7,588 nucleotides of DNA. Origin: Comamonadaceae bacterium. GTDB lineage: Bacteria > Pseudomonadota > Gammaproteobacteria > Burkholderiales > Burkholderiaceae_C. The translations under genes were made by a program, and so were the position numbers. Below are positions 1 through 6,223 of the stretch, piece after piece. Under the pieces are notes generated by a model that saw only the letters and a list, made by a program, of their open reading frames with translations, ran no database searches and was not told where the DNA came from. Positions within the stretch are counted from its first letter, which is position 1. The number at the start of each line of letters is the position of its first letter. The stretch is from contig JAHEBY010000128.1 of the NCBI GenBank assembly GCA_024642025.1, positions 1-7,588 of the forward strand, written 5' to 3'.

Positions 1-838
1 GCGCGCCCAGCGCTTGCACGGCAGGCTTGATGTGGTCTTCTTCGCCAACCGACACGCCACCGCTGGTCAAAATCAAATCATGCCCCACTGCCGCTGCGCG
101 CAGGGCTTCCACCGTGGCATCCAGCCGATCCGGCACGATGCCCAGGTCAGACACTTCGCATCCGAGCCGCAGCAACAGCGAGCGCAAGAAGAAACGGTTG
201 GAGTTGTAGATGGCGCCCGGTTTCATATCCTGTGGTGCCACGTCGCCCGGCATCACGAGCTCATCCCCAGTGGAGAACAGCGCCACACGCGGGCGCCGCG
301 CTACGAGCAGTCTGTCAAGGCCAATACTGGCTGCCAGACCTAGTGATGCAGGCGTCAGACGCTCTCCTTTTTGAAGCACCGTCGAGCCGAGAGCAACGTC
401 TTCGCCTGCACGGCGAATCCACTGTCCGGCAGCTGGCGCAGTGTTGACGCACACACGACCATCGTCCAGTACGCTGCAGTCTTCCTGCATAACCACCGCA
501 TCGGCACCCTCTGGAATCGGTGCGCCGGTAAAAATGCGCGCCACACTGCCGGGCGCGAGCGCACTGCCACTGGCACCCGCCGCAATGCGTTGCCCCACAC
601 TTAGTACGGCCCCTGCGGCAAGCACTTCGGCACAGCGCAATGCGTAGCCATCCATCGAGCTGTTGTCGTTCGGTGGCACCTGCAAGCCAGACACCACGTC
701 TTGCGTGAGCACACGGCCATCGGCGTCAAATACGGAAACGGTCTCAGTGCCGCCCAAAGTGGCCGCGTGCGACAGCAACTCGGCCAGCGCGTCATCAAGC
801 GGTTTCAGCGGGCTACGGGCTGGCGGCTTGGCGCTCAT
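1..838 (-). CDS. moeA: Molybdopterin molybdenumtransferase MoeA, 3' end beyond window
   Basis: MoeA inserts molybdate into adenylylated molybdopterin, the last general step of molybdenum cofactor synthesis in the cytoplasm. Reading the minus strand from the ATG at 838 gives 279 uninterrupted codons before the window edge. The family is usually 400-430 residues, so the last third is missing. Visible family motifs are DNSSMDGYA (residues 58-66), RIFTGAPIPEGADAVVMQED (101-120), FSTGDEL (188-194) and TSGGVSVGEEDHIK (258-271). The last two lie in the MoaB/MogA-like domain that binds molybdopterin. The start sits 5 bp after the thrC stop and has no convincing Shine-Dalgarno sequence, so translation is probably coupled to thrC. 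The identification is firm. The link to threonine synthesis is positional only; in Burkholderiales, as I recall, moaD and moaE often follow, which would lie outside the window. Confidence 0.95.
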   Translation of the reverse strand, partial: MSAKPPARSPLKPLDDALAELLSHAATLGGTETVSVFDADGRVLTQDVVSGLQVPPNDNSSMDGYALRCAEVLAAGAVLSVGQRIAAGASGSALAPGSVARIFTGAPIPEGADAVVMQEDCSVLDDGRVCVNTAPAAGQWIRRAGEDVALGSTVLQKGERLTPASLGLAASIGLDRLLVARRPRVALFSTGDELVMPGDVAPQDMKPGAIYNSNRFFLRSLLLRLGCEVSDLGIVPDRLDATVEALRAAAVGHDLILTSGGVSVGEEDHIKPAVQALGA

Positions 839-843
839 GCCAG

Positions 844-2280
844 TCAGGCGCAATGCGCAGTGATATAGGCTTTAACCTGCTGCACATCCGCAGGCATCAG
901 CTGAACGCGTTTGGGCAGGTCTTCAATGCATTCAAATTGTGCCGGGCGATGGGGTGGCTGGCCCAGTGCTTCGACAATGGTTTCGGCAAATTTGATGGGC
1001 AAGGCCGTCTCCAGCACAATCATCGGCACGCTTTCTTCGACGTGCTCACGTGCCACTTTAACGCCGTCTGCGGTGTGCGTGTCGATCATGGTGCCGAACT
1101 GCTTGTAGACATCGCGAATGGTGGCCAGGCGGTCGGCGTGCGTGCTCTTGCCACTTCTGAAACCGAAGCGAGTAGCTGCCTGTTTGAACGTAGGGTCGGC
1201 GCTCAGAACAAACCGGCCCTGCGTATTGAGCGCATCACCAAACAAGGCCTTGATGCGCGCTCCATCACGGCCCAGCAGGTCAAACACAAACCGCTCGAAG
1301 TTGGACGCCTTGGAGATGTCCATCGACGGGCTGGAGGTTTCATGCGTGTCGGCGCTGCCACGGACGCGGTACACGCCCGTGCGAAAAAACTCGTCCAGCA
1401 CATCATTCTCATTCGTGGCCACCACCAGCTTGTCTATGGGCAAGCCCATCATGCGGGCCACATGCCCGGCACACACGTTGCCGAAGTTGCCCGATGGAAC
1501 CGTGAAGCTGACTTTTTCAGAATTGGATTTCGTCGCCTGAAAGTAACCCGCGAAGTAGTAAACCACTTGGGCCAGCAAACGCGCCCAGTTGATGGAATTG
1601 ACCGTGCCAATTTTGTGCTTGCGTTTGAACGCCAGATCGTTCGACACAGCCTTGACGATGTCCTGACAGTCGTCAAACACGCCCTCGACGGCGATGTTGT
1701 GAATGTTGACGTCCATCAGGCTGAACATCTGCGCCTGCTGGAACGGGCTCATGCGCCCGGCCGGCGACGTCATGAACACGCGCACACCCTTTTTGCCACG
1801 CATGGCGTATTCGGCTGCGCTGCCAGTGTCGCCACTGGTGGCGCCCAGGATGTTCAGCTCTTCGCCGCGTCTTGCCAGCTCGTATTCAAACAGGTTGCCC
1901 AGCAACTGCATGGCCATGTCCTTGAAGGCCAACGTGGGACCATTGGACAGGGCTTCGAGGTAGATATTGCCCAGCTTGCGCAACGGCACAATTTCAGGCG
2001 TTCCAAACACCGCCTCGGTATAGGTCTTGAGGCATATCGCTTTCAGGTCATCCGCAGGTATGTCGTCGATATAAAGGGACAGGATTTCAAAGGCCAACGC
2101 GCCATAGCCCTGAGTGCTGTAAACGCGGCGCCAGGCTTCCAGCGTGGCGGGCGTTACCTGCGGGTAACTCTCCGGCAGGTACAGGCCGCCGTCAGGCGCA
2201 AGCCCCTCAAGCAGGATTTCGCAGAACTTTTTGCGGTCAGTCGGGTTGCTGCTGGTTTGCCGGGTAGAGACGTAGAACAT
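844..2280 (-). CDS. thrC: Threonine synthase
   Basis: ThrC is a cytoplasmic PLP enzyme that converts O-phospho-L-homoserine and water to L-threonine and phosphate. The 478-residue product is longer than E. coli ThrC (about 428) and closer to the longer Pseudomonas/yeast-type form. It opens with the family N-terminus (STRQ, then EGLAPDGGLYLPE at 25-37). It carries the PLP lysine K120 in GPTLAFKDMAMQ, the ATSGDTGSAAEYA loop (147-159), NSINWAR (228-234) and the phosphate-binding SGNFGN loop (263-268). The ATG at 2280 overlaps the hom stop by one base (TGATG), and AAGGAAGAG inside the last hom codons can act as ribosome binding site about 10 nt upstream. Compared with my memory of relatives, the stretch QTSSNPT near residues 8-14 looks like a short insertion at the extreme N-terminus. 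All key residues seen are intact. Confidence 0.97.
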   Translation of the reverse strand: MFYVSTRQTSSNPTDRKKFCEILLEGLAPDGGLYLPESYPQVTPATLEAWRRVYSTQGYGALAFEILSLYIDDIPADDLKAICLKTYTEAVFGTPEIVPLRKLGNIYLEALSNGPTLAFKDMAMQLLGNLFEYELARRGEELNILGATSGDTGSAAEYAMRGKKGVRVFMTSPAGRMSPFQQAQMFSLMDVNIHNIAVEGVFDDCQDIVKAVSNDLAFKRKHKIGTVNSINWARLLAQVVYYFAGYFQATKSNSEKVSFTVPSGNFGNVCAGHVARMMGLPIDKLVVATNENDVLDEFFRTGVYRVRGSADTHETSSPSMDISKASNFERFVFDLLGRDGARIKALFGDALNTQGRFVLSADPTFKQAATRFGFRSGKSTHADRLATIRDVYKQFGTMIDTHTADGVKVAREHVEESVPMIVLETALPIKFAETIVEALGQPPHRPAQFECIEDLPKRVQLMPADVQQVKAYITAHCA

Positions 2281-3608
2281 CAGGCCAGCTCTTCCTTGCG
2301 AATGCGGGTGATGGCCTCCAGCACCGTGGGAAGCGCCTGCATGCGCGCGATGGCGCTGTTCATTTTCCCCTCTGAGGTGTCATGCGTCAGGATGATCAAG
2401 TCGGTCTGCGCAACGGGCGCCTTGTCACCGCCCACTTCATCCGCCTCACGCTGCAGCATGGCGTCGATACTGATGTCGGTTTCAGCCAGAATGCCGGTCA
2501 CTTTGGCCAGCACGCCCGCCTGGTCTGCTACTCGCAGTCGCAGGTAATAACTGGTGACCACATCGGCCATTGGCAACACAGGCGTGTCGCTCATGGCGCC
2601 GGGCTGGAAAGCCAGGTAAGGCACGCGCTGGGCCGCGTCGGCAGAATGCAGGCGGGCAATATCCACCAGATCGGCGATCACCGCGCTGGCGGTTGGCTCG
2701 CTACCTGCACCCTTGCCGTAGTACAGGGTCGTGCCCACCGCATCCCCATTCACGACCACGGCATTCATCGGGCCCTCCACATTGGCAATCAGTCGCTTGG
2801 CCGGAATCAGGCAAGGGTGGACGCGCAGCTCAATACCCTTGCCCGCGCGCTTGGTAATGCCCAGCAGCTTGATGCGATAGCCCAGTTGCTCGGCATACCT
2901 GATGTCGGCTGACGCCAGTTTGGTAATGCCTTCGGTATACGCCTTGTCAAACTGTACGGGAATGCCGAAAGCGATGGCCGACATCAGCGTCACCTTGTGC
3001 GCGGCATCCACGCCTTCAATGTCGAAAGTCGGGTCCGCTTCGGCATAACCCAGCCGCTGGGCTTCCTTGAGTACCACGTCAAAGTCCAGACCCTTGTCAC
3101 GCATCTCGGACAGGATGAAATTGGTGGTGCCGTTGATAATGCCGGCGATCCACTGGATGCTATTGGCCGTGAGTCCCTCGCGCAACGCTTTGATGATGGG
3201 TATGCCACCAGCCACTGCCGCCTCAAAAGCGACCATGACGCCCTTGGCATGCGCCGCTGCAAAAATCTCGGTGCCGTGCACCGCCAGGAGCGCCTTGTTG
3301 GCGGTAACCACATGCTTGCCGGCGGCAATGGCTTCAAGCACCAGCTGTTTGGCAATGCCGTAGCCGCCGATAAGTTCGATGACGATATCAATTTCAGGGT
3401 TGGCTATGACGGCGCGTGCATCGTTGACGACTTTCACATCGGCGCCCACGATGGCTTGCGCGCGAGCCACATCCAGATCAGCCACCATGGTGATCTCGAT
3501 GCCGCGCCCGGCGCGCCGCTTGATTTCTGCCTGATTGCGCTTGAGCACATTGAAGGTGCCACTGCCAACCGTGCCTATGCCCAAAAGGCCTACCTGAATT
3601 GATTTCAT
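2280..3608 (-). CDS. hom: Homoserine dehydrogenase with C-terminal ACT domain
   Basis: Hom reduces aspartate-4-semialdehyde to homoserine with NAD(P)H, the branch point toward threonine and methionine. The 442-residue product is monofunctional: no aspartokinase domain is fused, unlike E. coli ThrA. The Rossmann motif GIGTVG is at 10-15 and TANKALLA, with conserved K105, at 102-109. INGTTNFIL (158-166) and GYAEADPTFDIEGVDAAHK (187-205) mark the catalytic domain. By motif spacing, E190, D201 and K205 correspond to yeast E208, D219 and K223. Residues from about 353 to 430 form an ACT domain (YYLRLRVADQAGVLAKVTGI), which in this family mediates feedback inhibition by threonine. The ATG at 3608 has only a weak AAAGAAA-type ribosome site. 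It lies 38 bp after alaA with no terminator between them, so cotranscription is likely. Confidence 0.97.
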   Translation of the reverse strand: MKSIQVGLLGIGTVGSGTFNVLKRNQAEIKRRAGRGIEITMVADLDVARAQAIVGADVKVVNDARAVIANPEIDIVIELIGGYGIAKQLVLEAIAAGKHVVTANKALLAVHGTEIFAAAHAKGVMVAFEAAVAGGIPIIKALREGLTANSIQWIAGIINGTTNFILSEMRDKGLDFDVVLKEAQRLGYAEADPTFDIEGVDAAHKVTLMSAIAFGIPVQFDKAYTEGITKLASADIRYAEQLGYRIKLLGITKRAGKGIELRVHPCLIPAKRLIANVEGPMNAVVVNGDAVGTTLYYGKGAGSEPTASAVIADLVDIARLHSADAAQRVPYLAFQPGAMSDTPVLPMADVVTSYYLRLRVADQAGVLAKVTGILAETDISIDAMLQREADEVGGDKAPVAQTDLIILTHDTSEGKMNSAIARMQALPTVLEAITRIRKEELA

Positions 3609-3646
3609 GATTTCTTTATGCCAAATAGGGCCTTAACCCCCGTCAC

Positions 3647-4930
3647 TTATGCGCGATTAGCTACCAATTTAATAGTATTTGGAGTTACCTTGCTCGAATC
3701 CTGATCAGTGCCGTGTTCACGGCGATAGGATTCGAGAAATTTGGCAATGCGGCCAATCGCCTCCCGCAAATCGTCCTCATGCGGAAGGAACACGATGCGA
3801 AAGTGATCCGGCTGTTGCCAGTTGAAGCCCGAGCCCTGCACCAGCATGACCCGCGTTTCGCGCAGCAACTCCAGGAAAAACTGGCGATCATCCGTGATGG
3901 GATAGACCTTGGGGTCGAGCCGGGGAAACATGTACAAGGCCGAACTGGGTTTCACGCAGCTCACGCCCGGAATGGCAGTAATGAGCTCGTAGGCCAGATC
4001 GCGCTGACGGCGCAGCCTGCCGCCTTCACACACCAGGTCGTTAATGCTCTGATAGCCGCCCAAAGCCGTCTGTATGGCCCATTGGCCCGGTACGTTGGAA
4101 CACAGCTTCATGTTGGAGAGCATGTTCAGGCCCTCGATGTAGTCGGCCGCATGCTTTTTGTCGCCCGACACAACCATCCAGCCCGCACGATAGCCACAGG
4201 AGCGGTAACTTTTGGAGAGCGAGTTGAAGGTCAGCGTGAGCACATCGGTTGACAGACTTGCCAGCGCCGTGTGTTTGACGCCGTCGTAAAGCACCTTGTC
4301 GTAGACCTCGTCGGCCAGGATCACCAGGCCGTGCTCGCGGGCGATTTCCACAATGCTGTTGAGCAGCGCGTTGGTATACAACACGCCAGTCGGATTGTTT
4401 GGATTGATGACGACGATGCCTTTGGTGCGCGGCGTGATCTTGGCGCGAATGTCGTCCAGATTGGGCATCCAGTTATTGGCTTCATCACACAGGTAATGCA
4501 CAGGCTTGCCGCCTGAAAGGCTGGTGGCGGCAGTCCACAGCGGGTAGTCGGGCATGGGCAGCAGCAACTCGTCGCCGTTGTCCAGCAAGGCATTGGTGGC
4601 CATGGTGATGAGCTCACTGGCGCCGTTGCCGAGGTAAATGTCGTCCAGCGTCACGCCCGCAATACCCTGCTTCTGCGTCTCGTGCATGACGGCCTTGCGC
4701 GCCGCGAAGATGCCCTTGCTGTCCGAATAGCCGGCAGAGTTGGGCAGGTTGCGGATCATGTCCTGCTGGATTTCCTCGGGCGCATCAAAGCCAAACACTG
4801 CCAAATTGCCCAGGTTGAGTTTGATGATTTTCTGGCCTTCGTCCTCCATCTGGCGTGCCGCATCCATGATGGGGCCACGGATGTCGTACAGCACATTCGC
4901 CAGCTTGGCAGATTTTTGAATCGTTTTCAA
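3647..4930 (-). CDS. alaA: Alanine aminotransferase AlaA-type (TTG start)
   Basis: This is a fold-type I PLP aminotransferase that most likely makes alanine from pyruvate and glutamate. Counting from the TTG at 4930, the product has 427 residues. It shows KLANVLYDIRGPI near the start, the YSDSKGIFAARKA region (68-80), PDYPLWTAA (127-135), NPNNPTG (176-182), ADEVYD (206-211), the PLP lysine K240 in SLSKSYRS, and the DHFRIVF carboxylate-binding arginine near the end. The match to remembered E. coli AlaA is close over the full length, apart from a tail of roughly 20 residues. The reading frame is open upstream to 5080, but the ATG at 4948 has no usable ribosome site. The TTG at 4930 has GGGAGGG just ahead and aligns with AlaA residue 1. 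It is first in the operon with hom, thrC and moeA. Substrate specificity is inferred from homology. Confidence 0.9.
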   Translation of the reverse strand: MKTIQKSAKLANVLYDIRGPIMDAARQMEDEGQKIIKLNLGNLAVFGFDAPEEIQQDMIRNLPNSAGYSDSKGIFAARKAVMHETQKQGIAGVTLDDIYLGNGASELITMATNALLDNGDELLLPMPDYPLWTAATSLSGGKPVHYLCDEANNWMPNLDDIRAKITPRTKGIVVINPNNPTGVLYTNALLNSIVEIAREHGLVILADEVYDKVLYDGVKHTALASLSTDVLTLTFNSLSKSYRSCGYRAGWMVVSGDKKHAADYIEGLNMLSNMKLCSNVPGQWAIQTALGGYQSINDLVCEGGRLRRQRDLAYELITAIPGVSCVKPSSALYMFPRLDPKVYPITDDRQFFLELLRETRVMLVQGSGFNWQQPDHFRIVFLPHEDDLREAIGRIAKFLESYRREHGTDQDSSKVTPNTIKLVANRA

Positions 4931-4933
4931 AGT

Positions 4934-4940
4934 CCCTCCC
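4934..4940 (-). promoter_or_regulatory. Strong Shine-Dalgarno that decides the alaA start
   Basis: On the minus strand GGGAGGG is followed by ACT and then the TTG at 4930. This near-perfect anti-16S complement is about 4 nt (from GGAGG) upstream of the TTG, a little short but workable. It would be inside the coding region if the ATG at 4948 were used. Together with the homology boundary, it favours TTG initiation. Confidence 0.65.
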
Positions 4941-4965
4941 AGGGTCATCCCGAGTGTGTGAAACC

Positions 4966-4971
4966 TATAAT
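4966..4971 (+). promoter_or_regulatory. Candidate -10 box for the Mth938-like gene
   Basis: A perfect TATAAT lies on the plus strand 72 bp upstream of the ATG at 5043, in the short divergent spacer. Transcription would begin near 4977-4979. No good -35 hexamer sits 16-18 bp upstream, so an activator or a weak promoter is possible. The same AT-rich patch could also serve the minus-strand operon: TTGTGG, a 19-bp gap, then TATAGG reading leftward. That match is weaker, and the alaA promoter is therefore not firmly placed. Confidence 0.4.
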
Positions 4972-4988
4972 TTGAACACAGTTCTGCC

Positions 4989-5002
4989 CCACAACCGTGT
5001 GG
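4989..5002. repeat. Short inverted repeat in the divergent spacer
   Basis: CCACA, a 4-base spacer ACCG, then TGTGG form a perfect 5-bp dyad. It lies downstream of the plus-strand TATAAT and upstream of any minus-strand alaA promoter. It could be an operator for a regulator of both directions or a small 5'-UTR hairpin. A second small dyad, GAAC-ACA-GTTC, lies at 4974-4984. Both are short enough to be chance. Confidence 0.35.
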
Positions 5003-5042
5003 CACAGCGTGAGAAACAGGCCCCTGCGCCATTGGAGTGCCC

Positions 5043-5441
5043 ATGAAACTACAACCCGACAAATTCGACGTGCAATCCATCTCGGGTTACGGGCCTGGCT
5101 GGGTGCGCGTGGACGGCGAGCACATCACGCACAGCGTGGTGATTTCGTCGCGTGGTCAACGTTTCAACTGGGTGTGCGACACGTTTGAAGATTTGACGGC
5201 GGATCACTTCGCGCAGTTGGCCGATCTCGCGCCTGAAATGGTCATTTTTGGCAGCGGCGATCGAATCCGGTTTCCGCAGCCGCGCTGGATGCAGGCTTTG
5301 ATGACCAAACGCATCGGCCTTGAGACCATGGACACGCATGCCGCATGCCGGACCTACAACATTCTGGCGGGCGAAGGACGCAACGTTGTGGCAGCCATTT
5401 TGCTGGCTTCAAACTCCCCGGACACCGCGGCGGGTACCTGA
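5043..5441 (+). CDS. Mth938-like domain protein (DUF498/NDUFAF3 family)
   Basis: This 132-residue cytoplasmic protein has no signal peptide or membrane segment. It matches the Mth938/DUF498 fold family, whose human member NDUFAF3 helps assemble respiratory complex I; the bacterial function is not established. Supporting motifs are ISGYGPGWVRVDG (13-25), PEMVIFGSGDRIRFP (64-78) and GLETMDTHAACRTYNILAGE (92-111), the last being the family's most typical stretch. The start is the ATG at 5043, because GGAG at 5034-5037 is 5 nt upstream; the in-frame GTG at 5037 would place that site inside the gene. It is divergent from the alaA operon and is followed by a 136-bp spacer before bcp, with no clear terminator. 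The family assignment is good; the role is unknown. Confidence 0.87.
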   Translation: MKLQPDKFDVQSISGYGPGWVRVDGEHITHSVVISSRGQRFNWVCDTFEDLTADHFAQLADLAPEMVIFGSGDRIRFPQPRWMQALMTKRIGLETMDTHAACRTYNILAGEGRNVVAAILLASNSPDTAAGT

Positions 5442-5457
5442 GAGTGCGTTTTCAGAG

Positions 5458-5463
5458 TAAAAT
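5458..5463 (+). promoter_or_regulatory. Candidate -10 box for bcp
   Basis: TAAAAT followed by C lies 115 bp upstream of the bcp start codon, a form of -10 box I associate with Burkholderiales promoters. The predicted start of transcription, near 5469-5471, falls at the base of the stem-loop described for 5467-5503. No convincing -35 hexamer is visible, so the call is tentative. Confidence 0.38.
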
Positions 5464-5466
5464 CAC

Positions 5467-5503
5467 GGGTTGCGGTTGGGGGCATACCCAAGTTGGCGCA
5501 CCC
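5467..5503 (+). other. Nested stem-loop in the bcp leader
   Basis: The outer stem pairs GGGT (5467-5470) and GCG (5472-5474), with one bulged T, against CGC (5497-5499) and ACCC (5500-5503). The inner stem pairs TTGGG (5476-5480) with CCCAA (5487-5491) around a 6-base loop. No T-run follows, so it is not a factor-independent terminator for the upstream gene. Farther down, CTTGAA occurs twice (5505-5510 and 5524-5529) and can pair with TTCAAG (5566-5571), just ahead of the bcp start codon. It could be a cis-regulatory leader. I do not recognise a known riboswitch class. Confidence 0.35.
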
Positions 5504-5577
5504 ACTTGAAGGTCGTTGCGAATCTTGAAACCTCCAGCCAAGTCTGACACATTCTGCATACGGGATTCAAGTTACAT

Positions 5578-6054
5578 ATGGCGATCGTTGTCGATAAAAC
5601 CCTACCCGAGTTCGAAGCCCTGGCCACCAATGGCGTCAAGGTTACCAACACCAGTCATGTCGGCACCATCATGATTCTGTACTTTTACCCCAAGGACAAC
5701 ACGCCCGGGTGCACCACAGAAGCCATGCAGTTTCGCGACAAATACAAGGATTTTGTGAAAGCAGGCGCGATCGTTTTCGGCGTTTCACGTGACAACATGA
5801 AATCGCATGAAGACTTCAAGGTCAAGCTGGAGTTGCCGTTTGAGCTGATTGCCGACACCGAAGAAAAGATGTGCCACATGTTTGGCGTGGTCAAAAACAA
5901 GATCATGTACGGCAAGAAAGTAAAAGGCATTGAGCGCAGTACATTTCTGGTCGGTGCCGATGGCGTTCTCAAGGGAGAATGGCGTGGGCTCAAAGTTCCC
6001 GGCCATGTAGATGACGTTCTCAAGGCCGTCAAGGCACTAAAAAAAGCCGCTTGA
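5578..6054 (+). CDS. bcp: Peroxiredoxin, BCP/PrxQ family
   Basis: This is a thioredoxin-fold peroxidase that reduces hydrogen peroxide and organic hydroperoxides in the cytoplasm. The 158-residue length is normal for BCP. The active site YFYPKDNTPGCTTEA contains T42 and the peroxidatic cysteine C45; R120 in GIERSTFLV is the matching catalytic arginine. E. coli BCP has its resolving cysteine at position 50, but here that position is M50. The only other cysteine is C99 (EKMCHMFGV), which aligns with E. coli C99. The enzyme is therefore either a 1-Cys type, resolved by a partner thiol, or uses C99. The ATG at 5578 fits the family N-terminus. It lacks a clear Shine-Dalgarno sequence (GGGA is about 12 nt away), so initiation may be weak or controlled by the leader. 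A candidate small RNA gene follows. Confidence 0.95.
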   Translation: MAIVVDKTLPEFEALATNGVKVTNTSHVGTIMILYFYPKDNTPGCTTEAMQFRDKYKDFVKAGAIVFGVSRDNMKSHEDFKVKLELPFELIADTEEKMCHMFGVVKNKIMYGKKVKGIERSTFLVGADGVLKGEWRGLKVPGHVDDVLKAVKALKKAA

Positions 6055-6098
6055 TTGACCCGCTCCCGACTGCCCGTTTGGGGCTGGCACGGGTCATG

Positions 6099-6104
6099 CA
6101 TAAT
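6099..6104 (+). promoter_or_regulatory. Candidate -10 box for a small RNA
   Basis: CATAAT, directly preceded by TG, lies 45 bp after the bcp stop. The best upstream hexamer is TTTGGG at 6077-6082 with a 16-bp gap, a weak -35. Transcription would start near 6110-6112. A 6-bp repeat CATGCA flanks the region, at 6095-6100 and 6111-6116. Confidence 0.4.
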
Positions 6105-6109
6105 CGAAA

Positions 6110-6193
6110 GCATGCAGTTGCATTCAACCGCCGCATCCAGACCCTCGGGTCGTCATCAAGCCGCCCTGGTCTCCGGGCGGCTTTTTTGTTTTT
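6110..6193 (+). ncRNA. Candidate small RNA between bcp and phoH
   Basis: This stretch of about 80 nt has no credible reading frame but has the layout of an independent small RNA gene: a promoter-like CATAAT just upstream, three successive hairpins and a U-tract end. The hairpins are ATGC-AGTT-GCAT (6112-6123), GACC-CTCG-GGTC (6140-6151) and the strong terminator stem (6158-6183). The segments 6124-6139 and 6152-6157 are left single-stranded. The terminator loop contains UCUCC, complementary to GGAGA-type ribosome sites, which could allow pairing with messages. I recall a small RNA family described in Betaproteobacteria (the Rfam 'toxic small RNA' family, and ncS35 in Burkholderia cenocepacia), possibly in a similar context, but could not verify that this is a member. 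The alternative is simply the 3' UTR and terminator of bcp. Confidence 0.5.
6158..6193 (+). terminator. Rho-independent terminator upstream of phoH
   Basis: A perfect 9-bp GC-rich stem, AAGCCGCCC (6158-6166) with GGGCGGCTT (6175-6183), encloses an 8-base loop. It is followed by a T-tract broken by a single G (T6 then T5). It would end transcription of bcp and of any small RNA here. It implies that phoH has its own promoter downstream or lives on readthrough. Confidence 0.9.
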
Positions 6194-6223
6194 CTGAACC
6201 CTGCTTTTACGAGCCCCACACTC

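Noticed and set aside
14..343. Plus-strand open frames near the left edge
   Set aside because: They are opposite moeA, whose motifs are continuous on the minus strand through this region.
853..2547. Long open frame of 564 codons on the plus strand, opposite thrC and hom
   Set aside because: It lies antisense to two clearly homologous enzymes with intact motifs. Its translation shows no family resemblance and is rich in His/Arg/Ala, as expected from the complement of GC-rich codons.
4931..5080. N-terminal extension of the aminotransferase (MDCTSNLSG...)
   Set aside because: It has no ribosome site, no homology to AlaA and low-quality composition. It also overlaps the start and ribosome site of the divergent gene.
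5442..5577. Possible tRNA or known riboswitch before bcp
   Set aside because: The folds seen do not make a cloverleaf: there is no T-loop or anticodon arm. I could not match any known riboswitch core. It is kept only as a generic structured leader.
6055..6060. TTGACC as a -35 box after bcp
   Set aside because: It is a good -35 match, but 17 bp downstream there is only TTGGGG, not a -10 box. It is also too far (38 bp) from the CATAAT at 6099.
5685..6113. Minus-strand open frame of 142 codons opposite bcp
   Set aside because: It is antisense to a well-supported peroxiredoxin and its product has no recognisable features.
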